Of a DNA stretch of 64,000 nucleotides, positions 7,768 to 16,234 are shown in pieces (within the stretch, counting starts at the first letter, position 1; each line of letters opens with the position of its first letter). This DNA comes from Eubacterium sp. MSJ-33 (GTDB lineage: Bacteria; Bacillota; Clostridia; Lachnospirales; Lachnospiraceae): positions 1,938,525 through 2,002,524 of the forward strand of contig NZ_CP076562.1 in NCBI RefSeq assembly GCF_022174665.1, given 5' to 3'. Position numbers and translations under genes: made by a program. The notes beneath the pieces were generated by a model, which was given only the letters and a program-made list of their open reading frames with translations, was not told the origin of the DNA and did not search any database.

Positions 7768-9582
7768 TTACTCAACTGTAACGGATTTTGCCAGATTTCT
7801 CGGTTTATCCACATCCAATCCCTTTGCTTCGGATGTATAATATGCAACCAACTGCAATACAACCGCCGTTGCAAAGGATGTAAATTCGCTATCCATCTTC
7901 GGAAGTCGGATATGCTGGTCACAGATACTTGGATCATTCACTTCCTCATCCATGCTGACAAGCACAACATACGCACCTCTAGCCTTTACCTCACGGATAT
8001 TGGAAATGACTTTCGCGTAGACATCCTCCTGCGTTGCCAGTGCAATAACCGGAACATTTTCAGAAATTAACGCAATTGTTCCATGTTTGAGTTCTCCTGC
8101 CGCATATGCTTCTGCATGCACGTAAGAGATTTCCTTTAACTTCAGTGCCGCTTCTAAGCTCATCGTGTAGTCCAGACCTCTTCCGATATAGAACGTGTCT
8201 GTTGCAAACTTGATATGATCCGCCACGCGCTTGATATCATCGGCGCATTTCAAAGTTTCCTCTACGATATTTGATGCATTTGTAAGCTTTGTCATGAAAC
8301 GTTTTGCATCATGCTCTGTGATAAGTTCCTTCACCAGTCCGATCCGGCATGCAATCAGATACATCGCTGCCACCTGTACCGTATATGCCTTCGTCGATGC
8401 AACTGCAATCTCCGGACCTGCATGTGTATATAAAACATAATCGCTCTCTCTTGCAATCGTGCTTCCCTTTACATTGACGATAGAAAGCACCTTGGAGCCA
8501 CGATTTTTCGCAAGCTTCAACGCCTCTAATGTATCGATCGTCTCCCCCGACTGGGAAAGTACGATTGTCAAAGTCTCCTCATCGATAATCGGATCTTTAT
8601 ACCGGAACTCGGAAGCACAATCTACATGCACCGGAATCCTGAGTTTCTTCTCAATCAGATGCTTTCCAACCATACCTGCATGCATTGCTGTACCACAGGC
8701 CACAATAGAAATACGCTTGCAATTCTTAAATATCGCATCATCAATTCCGTCTTCCGTAAAATCAGGAAGCTCTTCGTTGATACGTGGTGCAATCGTGTTG
8801 CGGATTGCGTCCGGCTGCTCATAGATCTCCTTGAGCATGAAAAATGGGTACCCGCCCTTCTGCGCACTTGTGATATCCCAGTTTACAGTCAGCATCTGCG
8901 GCGTTACTTTATTCCCTTTCAAATCCTGAATCTCGATACCATCCTTCTTCAGTGTCAAAATGTGATACTCCGGTACTACGAAATATTCCTTTGAAAACTC
9001 GATTAATGCGGTCAGATCGGAAGCAATGACCGAACCTCTCTCACAGGACGTAGCAACCATCGGACTGACGTTCCGGATCGCATAAATCGTATCCGGGATA
9101 TCCTGGAACATAATACAAAGTGCAAACGCACCGGACAGTACCTTCACCGTCTTCTTGATTGCCTTGACCGGATCACCCTCGTAGAACTTGTTCATAAGTG
9201 CTGCAACAACCTCAGAATCTGTCTCTGATACGAGCTGGTCTGCAAGTCCGTACTCTGTCACGATCTGACGGTAATTCTCGATAATACCATTGTGTATAAG
9301 TACAACCTTTCCGACACGGTGTGGGTGTGCATTCACGTCCGTTACCCCACCATGAGTTGCCCATCTTGTATGACCGATTCCGCAGGTAGCAGGCATTTTC
9401 TCTGCTGCACAGAGCTTCCGTAACTCCTCTACCTTTCCGGTACGCTTGCGCACCTGAATCTGATCGTTCGACAATAGTGCTAATCCTGCGCTGTCATATC
9501 CCCGGTACTCTAACCGTTCCAAGCCGCCGATGATAATATCCTTCGCTGGTTCATTCCCCGTAAAACCAATAATTCCACACAT
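7768..9582 (-). CDS. glmS: Glutamine-fructose-6-phosphate aminotransferase
   Basis: 604 residues, the normal length. It makes glucosamine-6-phosphate from fructose-6-phosphate and glutamine for cell-wall precursors. The N-terminal amidotransferase opens with MCGIIGFTGN, with Cys2 as the nucleophile, and contains GHTRWATHG and the HNGIIENY motif. Two SIS sugar-isomerase domains follow (SQSGETIDT near 350; GRGLDYTMSLEAALKLKE near 465), and the protein ends in KPRNLAKSVTVE. The 5' leader carries a glmS ribozyme (about 9640-9800), so expression should be repressed by glucosamine-6-phosphate. Confidence 0.97.
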   Translation of the reverse strand: MCGIIGFTGNEPAKDIIIGGLERLEYRGYDSAGLALLSNDQIQVRKRTGKVEELRKLCAAEKMPATCGIGHTRWATHGGVTDVNAHPHRVGKVVLIHNGIIENYRQIVTEYGLADQLVSETDSEVVAALMNKFYEGDPVKAIKKTVKVLSGAFALCIMFQDIPDTIYAIRNVSPMVATSCERGSVIASDLTALIEFSKEYFVVPEYHILTLKKDGIEIQDLKGNKVTPQMLTVNWDITSAQKGGYPFFMLKEIYEQPDAIRNTIAPRINEELPDFTEDGIDDAIFKNCKRISIVACGTAMHAGMVGKHLIEKKLRIPVHVDCASEFRYKDPIIDEETLTIVLSQSGETIDTLEALKLAKNRGSKVLSIVNVKGSTIARESDYVLYTHAGPEIAVASTKAYTVQVAAMYLIACRIGLVKELITEHDAKRFMTKLTNASNIVEETLKCADDIKRVADHIKFATDTFYIGRGLDYTMSLEAALKLKEISYVHAEAYAAGELKHGTIALISENVPVIALATQEDVYAKVISNIREVKARGAYVVLVSMDEEVNDPSICDQHIRLPKMDSEFTSFATAVVLQLVAYYTSEAKGLDVDKPRNLAKSVTVE

Positions 9583-9639
9583 AATATCTACCTCTATTCT
9601 ATTTTTAATTTTCTATGATTCCATCACTGATTACAGAAC

Positions 9640-9800
9640 TTTGTTTTGCAGTTACCCGCATATTTTTTTCTGTATACGCACTCAGTCGGTGCGGAAACGC
9701 ATCCGCCGAATCTTTCGATCACGTTTCTCCTCGTCATCCCAAGTTTATTCCGTCCACCCGGGACCAGGCGCTAAGGTTCTTACCTTTCGAGTTCTGTGTC
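9640..9800 (-). ncRNA. glmS ribozyme/riboswitch
   Basis: On minus, the glmS leader contains TTAGCGCCTGG, then GACGAGGAGAAACG, then ATCGAAAGATTCGGCGGATG and a GC-rich stem, followed by AAAACAAAG near the 3' end. These are the hallmark conserved blocks of the glucosamine-6-phosphate-activated self-cleaving ribozyme. The expected cleavage is between A at 9772 and G at 9771, directly before GCGCC. The core ends about 60 nt upstream of the glmS start. Outer boundaries are approximate. Confidence 0.93.
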
Positions 9801-9853
9801 CTCCTTTTCTACACAGTTGCCTTATTCTATCATACAGATTTTTAAAATGCAAA

Positions 9854-9893
9854 CAAAAAGACAGGGCACATTGATATGATATGATGCCCTGTC
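9854..9893 (-). terminator. Rho-independent terminator of the agr locus
   Basis: Stem gacagggca (9860-9868) / tgccctgtc (9885-9893). Read on minus it is followed by TTTTTG, about 17 nt after the stop of the agrD-like gene. It separates the agr transcript from the glmS leader. Confidence 0.85.
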
Positions 9894-9909
9894 CTTACTG
9901 TATCTTACA

Positions 9910-10053
9910 CTACTTTGTTATCTCTTTCATCAGAAGGGTCCGTGCACTTGCAGGCTCCTTTACCTGATGTGCATGCCATACAGATGCACTGTTCACTGTC
10001 TTCTTTGCAGTGTTGTAACCGATCTTTGCGATAAGCTTCTCAATCTTCTTCAT
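9910..10053 (-). CDS. agrD: AgrD-like cyclic autoinducer propeptide with Ser in place of Cys
   Basis: 47-residue peptide just downstream of agrB, overlapping it by 14 nt (its ATG lies inside the last agrB codons). The layout fits AgrD: an amphipathic Lys-rich leader (KKIEKLIAKIGYNTAKK), a central NSASVWHAHQ segment, then a charged tail with KEP. In most AgrD peptides of this kind a Cys starts the ring a few residues before an HQPK or YQPK motif; here Ser24 holds that place and the peptide has no Cys. By analogy the mature signal would be a lactone closed through Ser24, but ring boundaries are inferred. Identification rests mainly on position and layout. Confidence 0.75.
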   Translation of the reverse strand: MKKIEKLIAKIGYNTAKKTVNSASVWHAHQVKEPASARTLLMKEITK

Positions 10054-10624
10054 ACCTTGTTCCTACCTTTCTTTTTCCTAAGATTGCCAACACTGCTACA
10101 AATGTAACGGTTCCGATATACACAGTGCCAGCAAACACACATGATCTCCCAAGAAATGCGAACAATGAGCATATACCTAACAATAAGAATCCTTTTTTCT
10201 TATTACGTCTTTTCTGCTGTACGGTCAAAGGTTTATTTGCATGTGCAACCGGTCCAAGCATTGCAAATACACACGCATCCAAAACCAACACCCCCCAGAG
10301 TATCACCGGAATCTCAGTCCATGCACTTACATTCTTCGTAAGCACCATCACCAGCATCCATCCACCATAACTGATAAGCAGACATAACAGGGATGTGTCG
10401 GCATGATACCCTCCAAAGCAGCTTCGAAACAAATGAAAGAATAATAAAAACAGTGTCGTCTCCATAATTGTTCCGGATACAACAGCTAATAATAAAAATC
10501 CAAGCACCTGAACAAACTGTTCAAGAATAACCGCATATCCGTATACATAAATCTCTGACTCTTCTTTTTTTATTACTCCCCGCCGCAATAAAAAATCCGT
10601 TATTGCATATGCAAGACGCTCCAT
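10040..10624 (-). CDS. agrB: AgrB-family propeptide-processing membrane protease
   Basis: 194 residues from the ATG at 10624, which has AAGGAGG 6 nt upstream; the open frame extends 24 codons further without a site. AgrB proteins cut the C-terminal tail of AgrD and form the ring. The catalytic pair is visible as GGYHADTSLLC: His74 and Cys81 with this start, seven residues apart as in characterised AgrB. Several hydrophobic segments follow, then a basic loop (QQKRRNKKKG). It lies between the sensor kinase gene and the short propeptide gene. Confidence 0.92.
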   Translation of the reverse strand: MERLAYAITDFLLRRGVIKKEESEIYVYGYAVILEQFVQVLGFLLLAVVSGTIMETTLFLLFFHLFRSCFGGYHADTSLLCLLISYGGWMLVMVLTKNVSAWTEIPVILWGVLVLDACVFAMLGPVAHANKPLTVQQKRRNKKKGFLLLGICSLFAFLGRSCVFAGTVYIGTVTFVAVLAILGKRKVGTRYEED

Positions 10625-10726
10625 GGAATTCCTCCTTGTTCTCATCTCTTGACCTAACAATAACGGATTTATGAATTTTTTCAAGACATTTGGCATACTT
10701 GGTCATTTAAACGGCACACTTTTTCA

Positions 10727-12013
10727 TTATACGACAATATTTGATATAAAAAAGCCATTTTTTTCTTCTTCGTAGAAAGTTCCTTCCATATCTCGAATCA
10801 GTTTTTTCACGCTCTTTCTCCCAAGTCCATGGATGCTTGCATCCGCTTTTTTCGTACGAAGTTCCGGATTTTCCTCCATAACAGAATGACTGATCCGGTT
10901 TCGAACTGTAACCAACAGCAAGCCGACCTTCTCATATATCTGAAGCTCAATCAGTTTTTCTTCTTCCTGTTCTTCAGCTTCAATTGCATTTTCCAGAAGA
11001 TTCAGCAATGCGATGGCAAATTCCATCTGTCCCTCCGGCAGATGTGCACTCACCTCCACATGAAACGGAATATTTTTCTGTCTGCAAATGCTGTCACAAT
11101 GATTAAGCACAGCATCTAAAATCTCATCACCGGTCATATAGACGCCCTCTGCCTTAAGCTTCGTATTCAACACTTCTTCTACATATCTCCGAGCATCTTC
11201 TGTCTTCCCGGAAGCAAGCAATTCCTGAAACAATGTAAAATAATGTCTCAAATTATGCCGAAGGATCTTATTTTTCTCCTGGAGCTGCAGCATCCGTTCC
11301 ATGCTCTCCTTCTGTTCCTCCTGTGACATCCGAAGCAATTGGTTTTCCATCAACAATTTCTGATTCTTACTGATCTGAAACGTTGCGATATATACAAATA
11401 TATTGATCATCACAATTCCGAGCATAGCAATCCCAATAGCTGCTTTTCCGCTCTTATCAAGATAATTATAATCCAACATCAGATCCAGAATGAATCCAAT
11501 CACAATACTAATGACAAAAACGACAACATTCATTATAAGCATGGACGAATTAAGCTGTACTTTCTTCAGTACAAACACCACAATTGCAGAAAGCAGCAAA
11601 ACCAGAAGCTTAATTCCTATCAGATAATGTATCTTCTGTTCCTGACTCATCTGCCAGATATCCTGGCTGCTGTTCTGATTAAACATCCGGTATAGCGTTG
11701 CATATCCAATCTCGCAGAACATAAATAATACATTCCATATTGCGACCGTCAATATTTTCTGGGACAACTTTCCGTTTAAACAGATTAACGCATATACGAA
11801 TCCCAACCCGATATAGATACAGATATTTGCGGGGCTATCCAAAAATATCGTTTGCAGCAGACAATTCGCTATGCATAGCACAAATCCGATTCCCAAATTT
11901 CCCCATACCGGCAGTTTCTTTTTTTTCCCCAGCATAATGGTTAAAAAGACGCCCGCCAAAAAAGCATCCACTATATTTGCACTATTTTCCACCACATCAA
12001 ACTGACTGCCCAT
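10727..12013 (-). CDS. agrC: AgrC-like GHKL sensor histidine kinase
   Basis: 428 residues. The first 210 hold about six membrane segments, the usual peptide-sensing module. A coiled linker (MSQEEQKESMERMLQLQEKN) leads to the H box LRHNLRHYF, where His253 is the likely phosphoacceptor. The GHKL-type ATPase domain has the N box LLNLLENAIEAEE and a terminal GLGRKSVKKLI glycine motif. The gene overlaps the response regulator by 17 nt, with GGAGCG as its RBS inside it. It is expected to sense the peptide made by the two genes downstream. Confidence 0.92.
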   Translation of the reverse strand: MGSQFDVVENSANIVDAFLAGVFLTIMLGKKKKLPVWGNLGIGFVLCIANCLLQTIFLDSPANICIYIGLGFVYALICLNGKLSQKILTVAIWNVLFMFCEIGYATLYRMFNQNSSQDIWQMSQEQKIHYLIGIKLLVLLLSAIVVFVLKKVQLNSSMLIMNVVVFVISIVIGFILDLMLDYNYLDKSGKAAIGIAMLGIVMINIFVYIATFQISKNQKLLMENQLLRMSQEEQKESMERMLQLQEKNKILRHNLRHYFTLFQELLASGKTEDARRYVEEVLNTKLKAEGVYMTGDEILDAVLNHCDSICRQKNIPFHVEVSAHLPEGQMEFAIALLNLLENAIEAEEQEEEKLIELQIYEKVGLLLVTVRNRISHSVMEENPELRTKKADASIHGLGRKSVKKLIRDMEGTFYEEEKNGFFISNIVV

Positions 12014-12725
12014 ACCAAATTCGCTCCAATAAAATCTTATAGTTTTTCATTAACTCCTCTTTGTAACTGCTTCCAATTGGTATGCATGTACCATTTTCCA
12101 TATACAATTCTTTTTTGTCTATTCTCTTTATAAACCGTATATTTACCAAATGTGCCACATGTACCCGTAAAAAACCGTACTCCCACAACTCTCTTGTACA
12201 TTTTGACATGCTGCCCCTTGTCTCAATATCCTCATTTATCATATGAAAGATAAGCTGATGTTTTACGACCTCTATAAACATGATTTCTTCAACCGAAACT
12301 TTCATGGTCTCATTTTTTCCTTTTTCAATCAAGAACTGACCATCTATCATCATCTGCTGCATAAGGTCCATCATCGCAGCATTAATCTTCTCCGGATCTT
12401 TTTTCGGTATAAATCGAAATGGTTTATATTTCAACATATCATATATCCGTTCATCCCGGTTCGAATAAAATATAATCTTAATCGACGGATACCGATCACT
12501 TAATTCCCTTGCTATCGCTTCCCCAGAAATATATGGCATATCAATATCCAAAAAAACGACATCCAAATCATGCTTGTCTGCTACTGTCATAACCTCCTGC
12601 GATGTCTTTACGTTGCAAAGCATATATATATTCAGCTCTACATATTGTTCTTTTCCAAACTGTTCTATCCTGCGCTTTGCATTCTGCAAATCCCGCTTAT
12701 TGTCATCACATACCAGTATATTCAT
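11997..12725 (-). CDS. agrA: AgrA-like LytTR response regulator
   Basis: 242 residues: an N-terminal receiver with the acidic pair Asp7-Asp8 and phosphoacceptor Asp60 (VVFLDIDMP), then a LytTR DNA-binding domain (VEEIMFIEVVKHQLIFH; FLRVHVAHLVNIRFI; IPIGSSYKEEL). The RBS AAGGAG lies 7 nt upstream. It is first in an agrA-agrC-agrB-agrD order, unlike the staphylococcal B-D-C-A order. A TATAAT sits at 12763-12758 just upstream, with no clear -35, as expected if a regulator is needed. Confidence 0.93.
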   Translation of the reverse strand: MNILVCDDNKRDLQNAKRRIEQFGKEQYVELNIYMLCNVKTSQEVMTVADKHDLDVVFLDIDMPYISGEAIARELSDRYPSIKIIFYSNRDERIYDMLKYKPFRFIPKKDPEKINAAMMDLMQQMMIDGQFLIEKGKNETMKVSVEEIMFIEVVKHQLIFHMINEDIETRGSMSKCTRELWEYGFLRVHVAHLVNIRFIKRIDKKELYMENGTCIPIGSSYKEELMKNYKILLERIWYGQSV

Positions 12726-12757
12726 TCTATTTCTCCTTGCTTATTTTTTTCTTCCCC

Positions 12758-12763
12758 ATTATA
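12758..12763 (-). promoter_or_regulatory. Possible -10 of the agr operon
   Basis: TATAAT on minus, 33 nt before the agrA start and inside an A-rich stretch with no recognisable -35. LytTR regulators commonly bind direct repeats upstream of such promoters; AAAAAGTCAAAAAC just upstream is a loose candidate. Weak evidence. Confidence 0.35.
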
Positions 12764-12779
12764 GTTTTTGACTTTTTGA

Positions 12780-14141
12780 TTATTTTCTTTTTTGATGTAT
12801 TCCCCGAATATGAAGTCCTGCATCCTGATAGGAACAAAGTTTTTCGACTATCTCCACGGTAAAAATCTCCCCTGTATTTACGATATAGCTTCCGGGTGGA
12901 TATACATAAACCGGTTCCTTCGCCCGCGTTCCTATCAATCTGACCAACGCTGTATGCCTGTCATACAATGCCTCATACGGACTCACTTCCCCATTTGAAA
13001 TACCGCTGAGTTTCTGTATCGTATCATATAATTTTTCAAAATCTTCTTTTGTATCCTGCACCGTTGATATCAGCACTACATGTCTTCTGCCCGCCATCTC
13101 GCAAACGATGTTTCCCTGCTCAGACAGCATCTCAAGAAGTTCCGGACCCGGTACCGAAGCATAAAATACAAGTCTCGTTTCATCATAACCATATGCCCCG
13201 GCAGCCAGCACTTCCTTTTTCTTCAATATATGGATGCTCGATTGCGTCTCAATTGTTTCACAGTTATCTATAAAATTGTGCAGGTTATTCTCATAGTCTG
13301 TAAATGCGTGATCTGCCATATAACAGATTGCTGATTCCATATTCAGCATGAAAATATAAGATGGTGATGAACTTAAGAACACCTCTAACGCCTGTTCTAC
13401 CGGTTTTACCAGTTCTTCTGTACAGACATGAATCACTGCCGTCTGTGTCATCGCCGGAAGCGTCTTATGCAGACTTTGTACAACGACATCCGCTCCCATA
13501 CGGATTGCCGAATATTCCGGTTTTAAAAATGGCAGATGTGCACCATGCGCTTCATCCACGATCACCCGTACATGATGTGCGTGCGCGGCACGTGCGATAC
13601 CTGCAATATCCGATATGACACCTTCGTATGTCGGTGATGTCACTACGACTGCTGTAATCTCCGGATGTAGCTCGCAGATTCTCTCGATATCATCCGCATC
13701 AATCCAGCCATCTATAAATTCTGTAAATGCACAGTCAGACGCTTCCTTTTTTTTCCATACCGGCTCCACATATATCGTCTGTCTCTGCATCACTGCTGCC
13801 GCATTATAGACAGATTTATGACAATTTTTTGCGATCAGGATTGTATCTCCCGGCTTCGTGCATGCCGCAATCGCAGAAAACATTCCACCGGTCGCGCCAT
13901 TTACCACATAATATGTGCCACAGGTCCGATAGATTTCTTTTAACATGTCAAGTGACTGTCTGATAAATTCTTCCGGCAGATATAGATCATCCGTTCCGGG
14001 TACTTCCGTTACATCCCACGCAAGAAACAAGTCCTGAAAATCTCCATAACACGCCTTTCGCTTATGCCCGGGCATATGCCATATAGCATGATTTTCCTGC
14101 AGATATTCACTTAGTCCGTCTTTAATCCATTGCTTATGCAT
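12780..14141 (-). CDS. Orn/Lys/Arg decarboxylase-family PLP enzyme
   Basis: 453 residues, fold type I, of the short clostridial/bacillary (SpeA- or Cad-like) kind. The N-terminus has HAIWHMPGHKR. DEAHGAHLPF (Asp196) contacts the cofactor pyridine nitrogen, and SLHKTLPAMTQ carries the Schiff-base Lys226. The C-terminal PPGSYIVNTGE matches the family's small domain. It decarboxylates a basic amino acid to a polyamine; which one cannot be told. The start is taken at 14141, preceded by GGAATAAC and lying one base after the ATPase stop, so the two genes are translationally coupled. Confidence 0.9.
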   Translation of the reverse strand: MHKQWIKDGLSEYLQENHAIWHMPGHKRKACYGDFQDLFLAWDVTEVPGTDDLYLPEEFIRQSLDMLKEIYRTCGTYYVVNGATGGMFSAIAACTKPGDTILIAKNCHKSVYNAAAVMQRQTIYVEPVWKKKEASDCAFTEFIDGWIDADDIERICELHPEITAVVVTSPTYEGVISDIAGIARAAHAHHVRVIVDEAHGAHLPFLKPEYSAIRMGADVVVQSLHKTLPAMTQTAVIHVCTEELVKPVEQALEVFLSSSPSYIFMLNMESAICYMADHAFTDYENNLHNFIDNCETIETQSSIHILKKKEVLAAGAYGYDETRLVFYASVPGPELLEMLSEQGNIVCEMAGRRHVVLISTVQDTKEDFEKLYDTIQKLSGISNGEVSPYEALYDRHTALVRLIGTRAKEPVYVYPPGSYIVNTGEIFTVEIVEKLCSYQDAGLHIRGIHQKRK

Positions 14142-14142
14142 G

Positions 14143-15792
14143 TTATTCCAATTTTTCTGACTGCACATCTGCAAGTGTGAGCTTCGTCAGATCTTCCTCT
14201 TTAAAATTATTCTCTGCAATCAACCGATTTGCCTGATTGTGAATCACACGATCCAGATAATTACGAACAGAACGTGCATTACCGAAATTCTCCGGCGGAC
14301 ATGCCAGTATCCGCGTAAATGTATCCTGAACATATTGCACCGCATCATCTGTCAATGTATAATCCAGTGATTTTGCCCGATTGCTCATAATCTCCACCAG
14401 CTCAGCCGCATCATAATTCGGGAATTCGATTGTCCGGTTAAAACGGGAACGAAGTCCTGGGTTCGCATCTAAGAAATCCTGCATTTCATCATGGTAACCA
14501 GCGGCAATGACAATAAGATCTTCACGATTGTCCTCCATTGCCTTATTCAGGATGTCGATTGCTTCCTGTCCAAAATCACCCTGCTGTCCATTTGCAAGGG
14601 CATACGCCTCATCAATAAATAAGATACCACCCTTCGCTTTTTCGATAACTTCCGTTACCTTCTCGCTTGTCTGGCCCATATATCCCGCAACAAGCCCGGA
14701 CCGGTCCACTTCCACCAGATGTCCTTTGGAAAGAACTCCCAGGCCATGATAGATCTTTGCAAGAATTCTTGCCACTGTTGTCTTACCGGTACCGGGGTTG
14801 CCAAGAAATACCATATGATTCGTAACCGGAGGCGTCTGCAGGCCATTTTCCTCACGGATCTTACAGATCTTCAACAGATTGATCATGTTATTGATTTCTG
14901 TTTTAACGCTCTGCATGCCCGTCAGATCATTCAACTGTTTTAAAAGTGTCTGTATATCTATCTCTGTGTTAAACTCTTTTTTTCGTTCCTTCTGATCAGA
15001 CAGTGTCTGTGCAGCCGGCTGTTCCGTCCGCATGCGGAATGATTTTCCTGCCTCTGCGGCATCCTGTGTTCGAAAAGTCTCTTCCGTTTCTGTAGCTGTA
15101 CGTCTATCTTCTCTTTCCATCGATGTATCTTCCGCAGGATGCTCCGGTGTGGAAATCTTCGTTCGTCGTGTCTCAAATGTATCGGACCAATACGAATAAT
15201 CTGGTCGTTCTTCCTGCTTGACTTTACTTCCCGGTTTAAATGCGATCGTCGGTTTATATTCCTCCATATCGTCACGCACACGCTCAATCTCCTGCGTAAT
15301 CAGTTCAATATAGGAAGAAAGTGCCTGTATTTCAGATGCTGCTACCTCTTCGTTACATGCAATCAGGTCATTTCCAATATAATTAAATGTTGTGACATAT
15401 AACTGCACCAGATCATAATATCCATCCGAAATCTCACCGGTCTCTGCACCGATATTGGAACGGACAAAAGAATTCAATGACCGGGGTGCATGATCCCGTA
15501 TACTCTCTGTACGCAATCCCCAGCGATCAGCATAATCCCGTATCATCCTCTCATCAAACTGTGTGCCAAATAACAGATTGATATATTTAACTTCTTCTTT
15601 ATTTATCGAACCATCTGAATATGCCAGATAAATCAGAAAATGAAGCAGATCTGTACGAAATGTATGTGCCAAATCCATGCGTCCATCCGTACGGACATAA
15701 TCCGCACGCCCAATACTCTGTGCACGACGCATGCATAAATCAAACATACGACGACTATTATCTTTTACTTTTACGGTGTGAAAACCCCACAT
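14143..15792 (-). CDS. CbbX/SpoVK-type AAA+ ATPase with N-terminal helical domain
   Basis: 549 residues. About the first 190 are helical and acidic (possibly TerB-like), followed by a Ser/Thr/Glu-rich linker to about 280. The AAA+ domain opens with LNDLTGMQSVKTEI, then Walker A GNPGTGKTTVA, Walker B GGILFIDEAYAL, a sensor region VIAAGYHDEM and arginine finger NPGLRSRF. CbbX/SpoVK/EccA-type ATPases remodel partner proteins. The gene is tightly coupled to the decarboxylase downstream, which may be its client (inference). A good promoter lies at 15837-15865. Confidence 0.88.
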   Translation of the reverse strand: MWGFHTVKVKDNSRRMFDLCMRRAQSIGRADYVRTDGRMDLAHTFRTDLLHFLIYLAYSDGSINKEEVKYINLLFGTQFDERMIRDYADRWGLRTESIRDHAPRSLNSFVRSNIGAETGEISDGYYDLVQLYVTTFNYIGNDLIACNEEVAASEIQALSSYIELITQEIERVRDDMEEYKPTIAFKPGSKVKQEERPDYSYWSDTFETRRTKISTPEHPAEDTSMEREDRRTATETEETFRTQDAAEAGKSFRMRTEQPAAQTLSDQKERKKEFNTEIDIQTLLKQLNDLTGMQSVKTEINNMINLLKICKIREENGLQTPPVTNHMVFLGNPGTGKTTVARILAKIYHGLGVLSKGHLVEVDRSGLVAGYMGQTSEKVTEVIEKAKGGILFIDEAYALANGQQGDFGQEAIDILNKAMEDNREDLIVIAAGYHDEMQDFLDANPGLRSRFNRTIEFPNYDAAELVEIMSNRAKSLDYTLTDDAVQYVQDTFTRILACPPENFGNARSVRNYLDRVIHNQANRLIAENNFKEEDLTKLTLADVQSEKLE

Positions 15793-15836
15793 ATGTATAT
15801 CCTGCTTTCCCTGTAAATTTCGCTGTTCCTATAGTT

Positions 15837-15865
15837 ATTATACGCGCCAAGACATTTCTCTGCAA
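15837..15865 (-). promoter_or_regulatory. Sigma-70-type promoter of the AAA+/decarboxylase operon
   Basis: TTGCAG (15865-15860), a 17-nt spacer, and a perfect TATAAT (15842-15837) on minus, 45 nt before the ATPase start. It begins right after the terminator at 15867-15895. Confidence 0.8.
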
Positions 15866-15866
15866 G

Positions 15867-15895
15867 AAAAAAGAGCCTGCCCGGCAGACTCTTTT
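15867..15895 (-). terminator. Terminator between maf and the AAA+ operon
   Basis: Stem aagagcctg / cagactctt around cccgg. On minus it is followed by TTTTTTC. It ends any transcript coming from maf or from the RNA-like region at 15867-16106. Confidence 0.85.
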
Positions 15896-16106
15896 CGTAA
15901 CCTCCATGGATGATATTCCCTTATGCAACACCCTCTCTTTTGTCACACAAGGAAATACCACTGCTACACGTAACAAGACCTTCACATAACTTCGAGCTCT
16001 GATGCTCACGTGTATATAACAACATCACACTTCGTATCCCTTCCCCCTGTACAAAGCTATGACGCTGTATTGCGAAAATCAAGCAACAACCCAACTTGTT
16101 GCTACA
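15867..16106 (-). ncRNA. Possible independent small RNA downstream of maf
   Basis: On minus there is a promoter-like TTGAAA (16140-16135), a 16-nt spacer and an extended -10, TGCTACACT. A stretch of about 240 nt without a convincing reading frame ends at a strong terminator. The predicted 5' end can form GCAACAA-gttggg-TTGTTGC. No known RNA class is recognised: it lacks RNase P, SRP and tmRNA signatures. It could also be merely a leader or decayed sequence. The only open frame here (15758-16009) begins at a GTG and crosses the terminator and the next promoter. Confidence 0.4.
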
Positions 16107-16234
16107 TGTATTAGTGTAGCACTTTTAAATATTTTTTCAATGGCAAAACAAACAATATTTTTAGCTTTTTTTAGTCACAATGACTATATTTTTGTCTATT
16201 TTTTCTATTTTTATCTATTATCAATCTTTTTTCA

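Noticed and set aside
15758-16009. 83-codon minus frame before the AAA+ ATPase
   Set aside because: Starts at GTG, crosses the terminator at 15867-15895 and the ATPase promoter, and overlaps the ATPase start.
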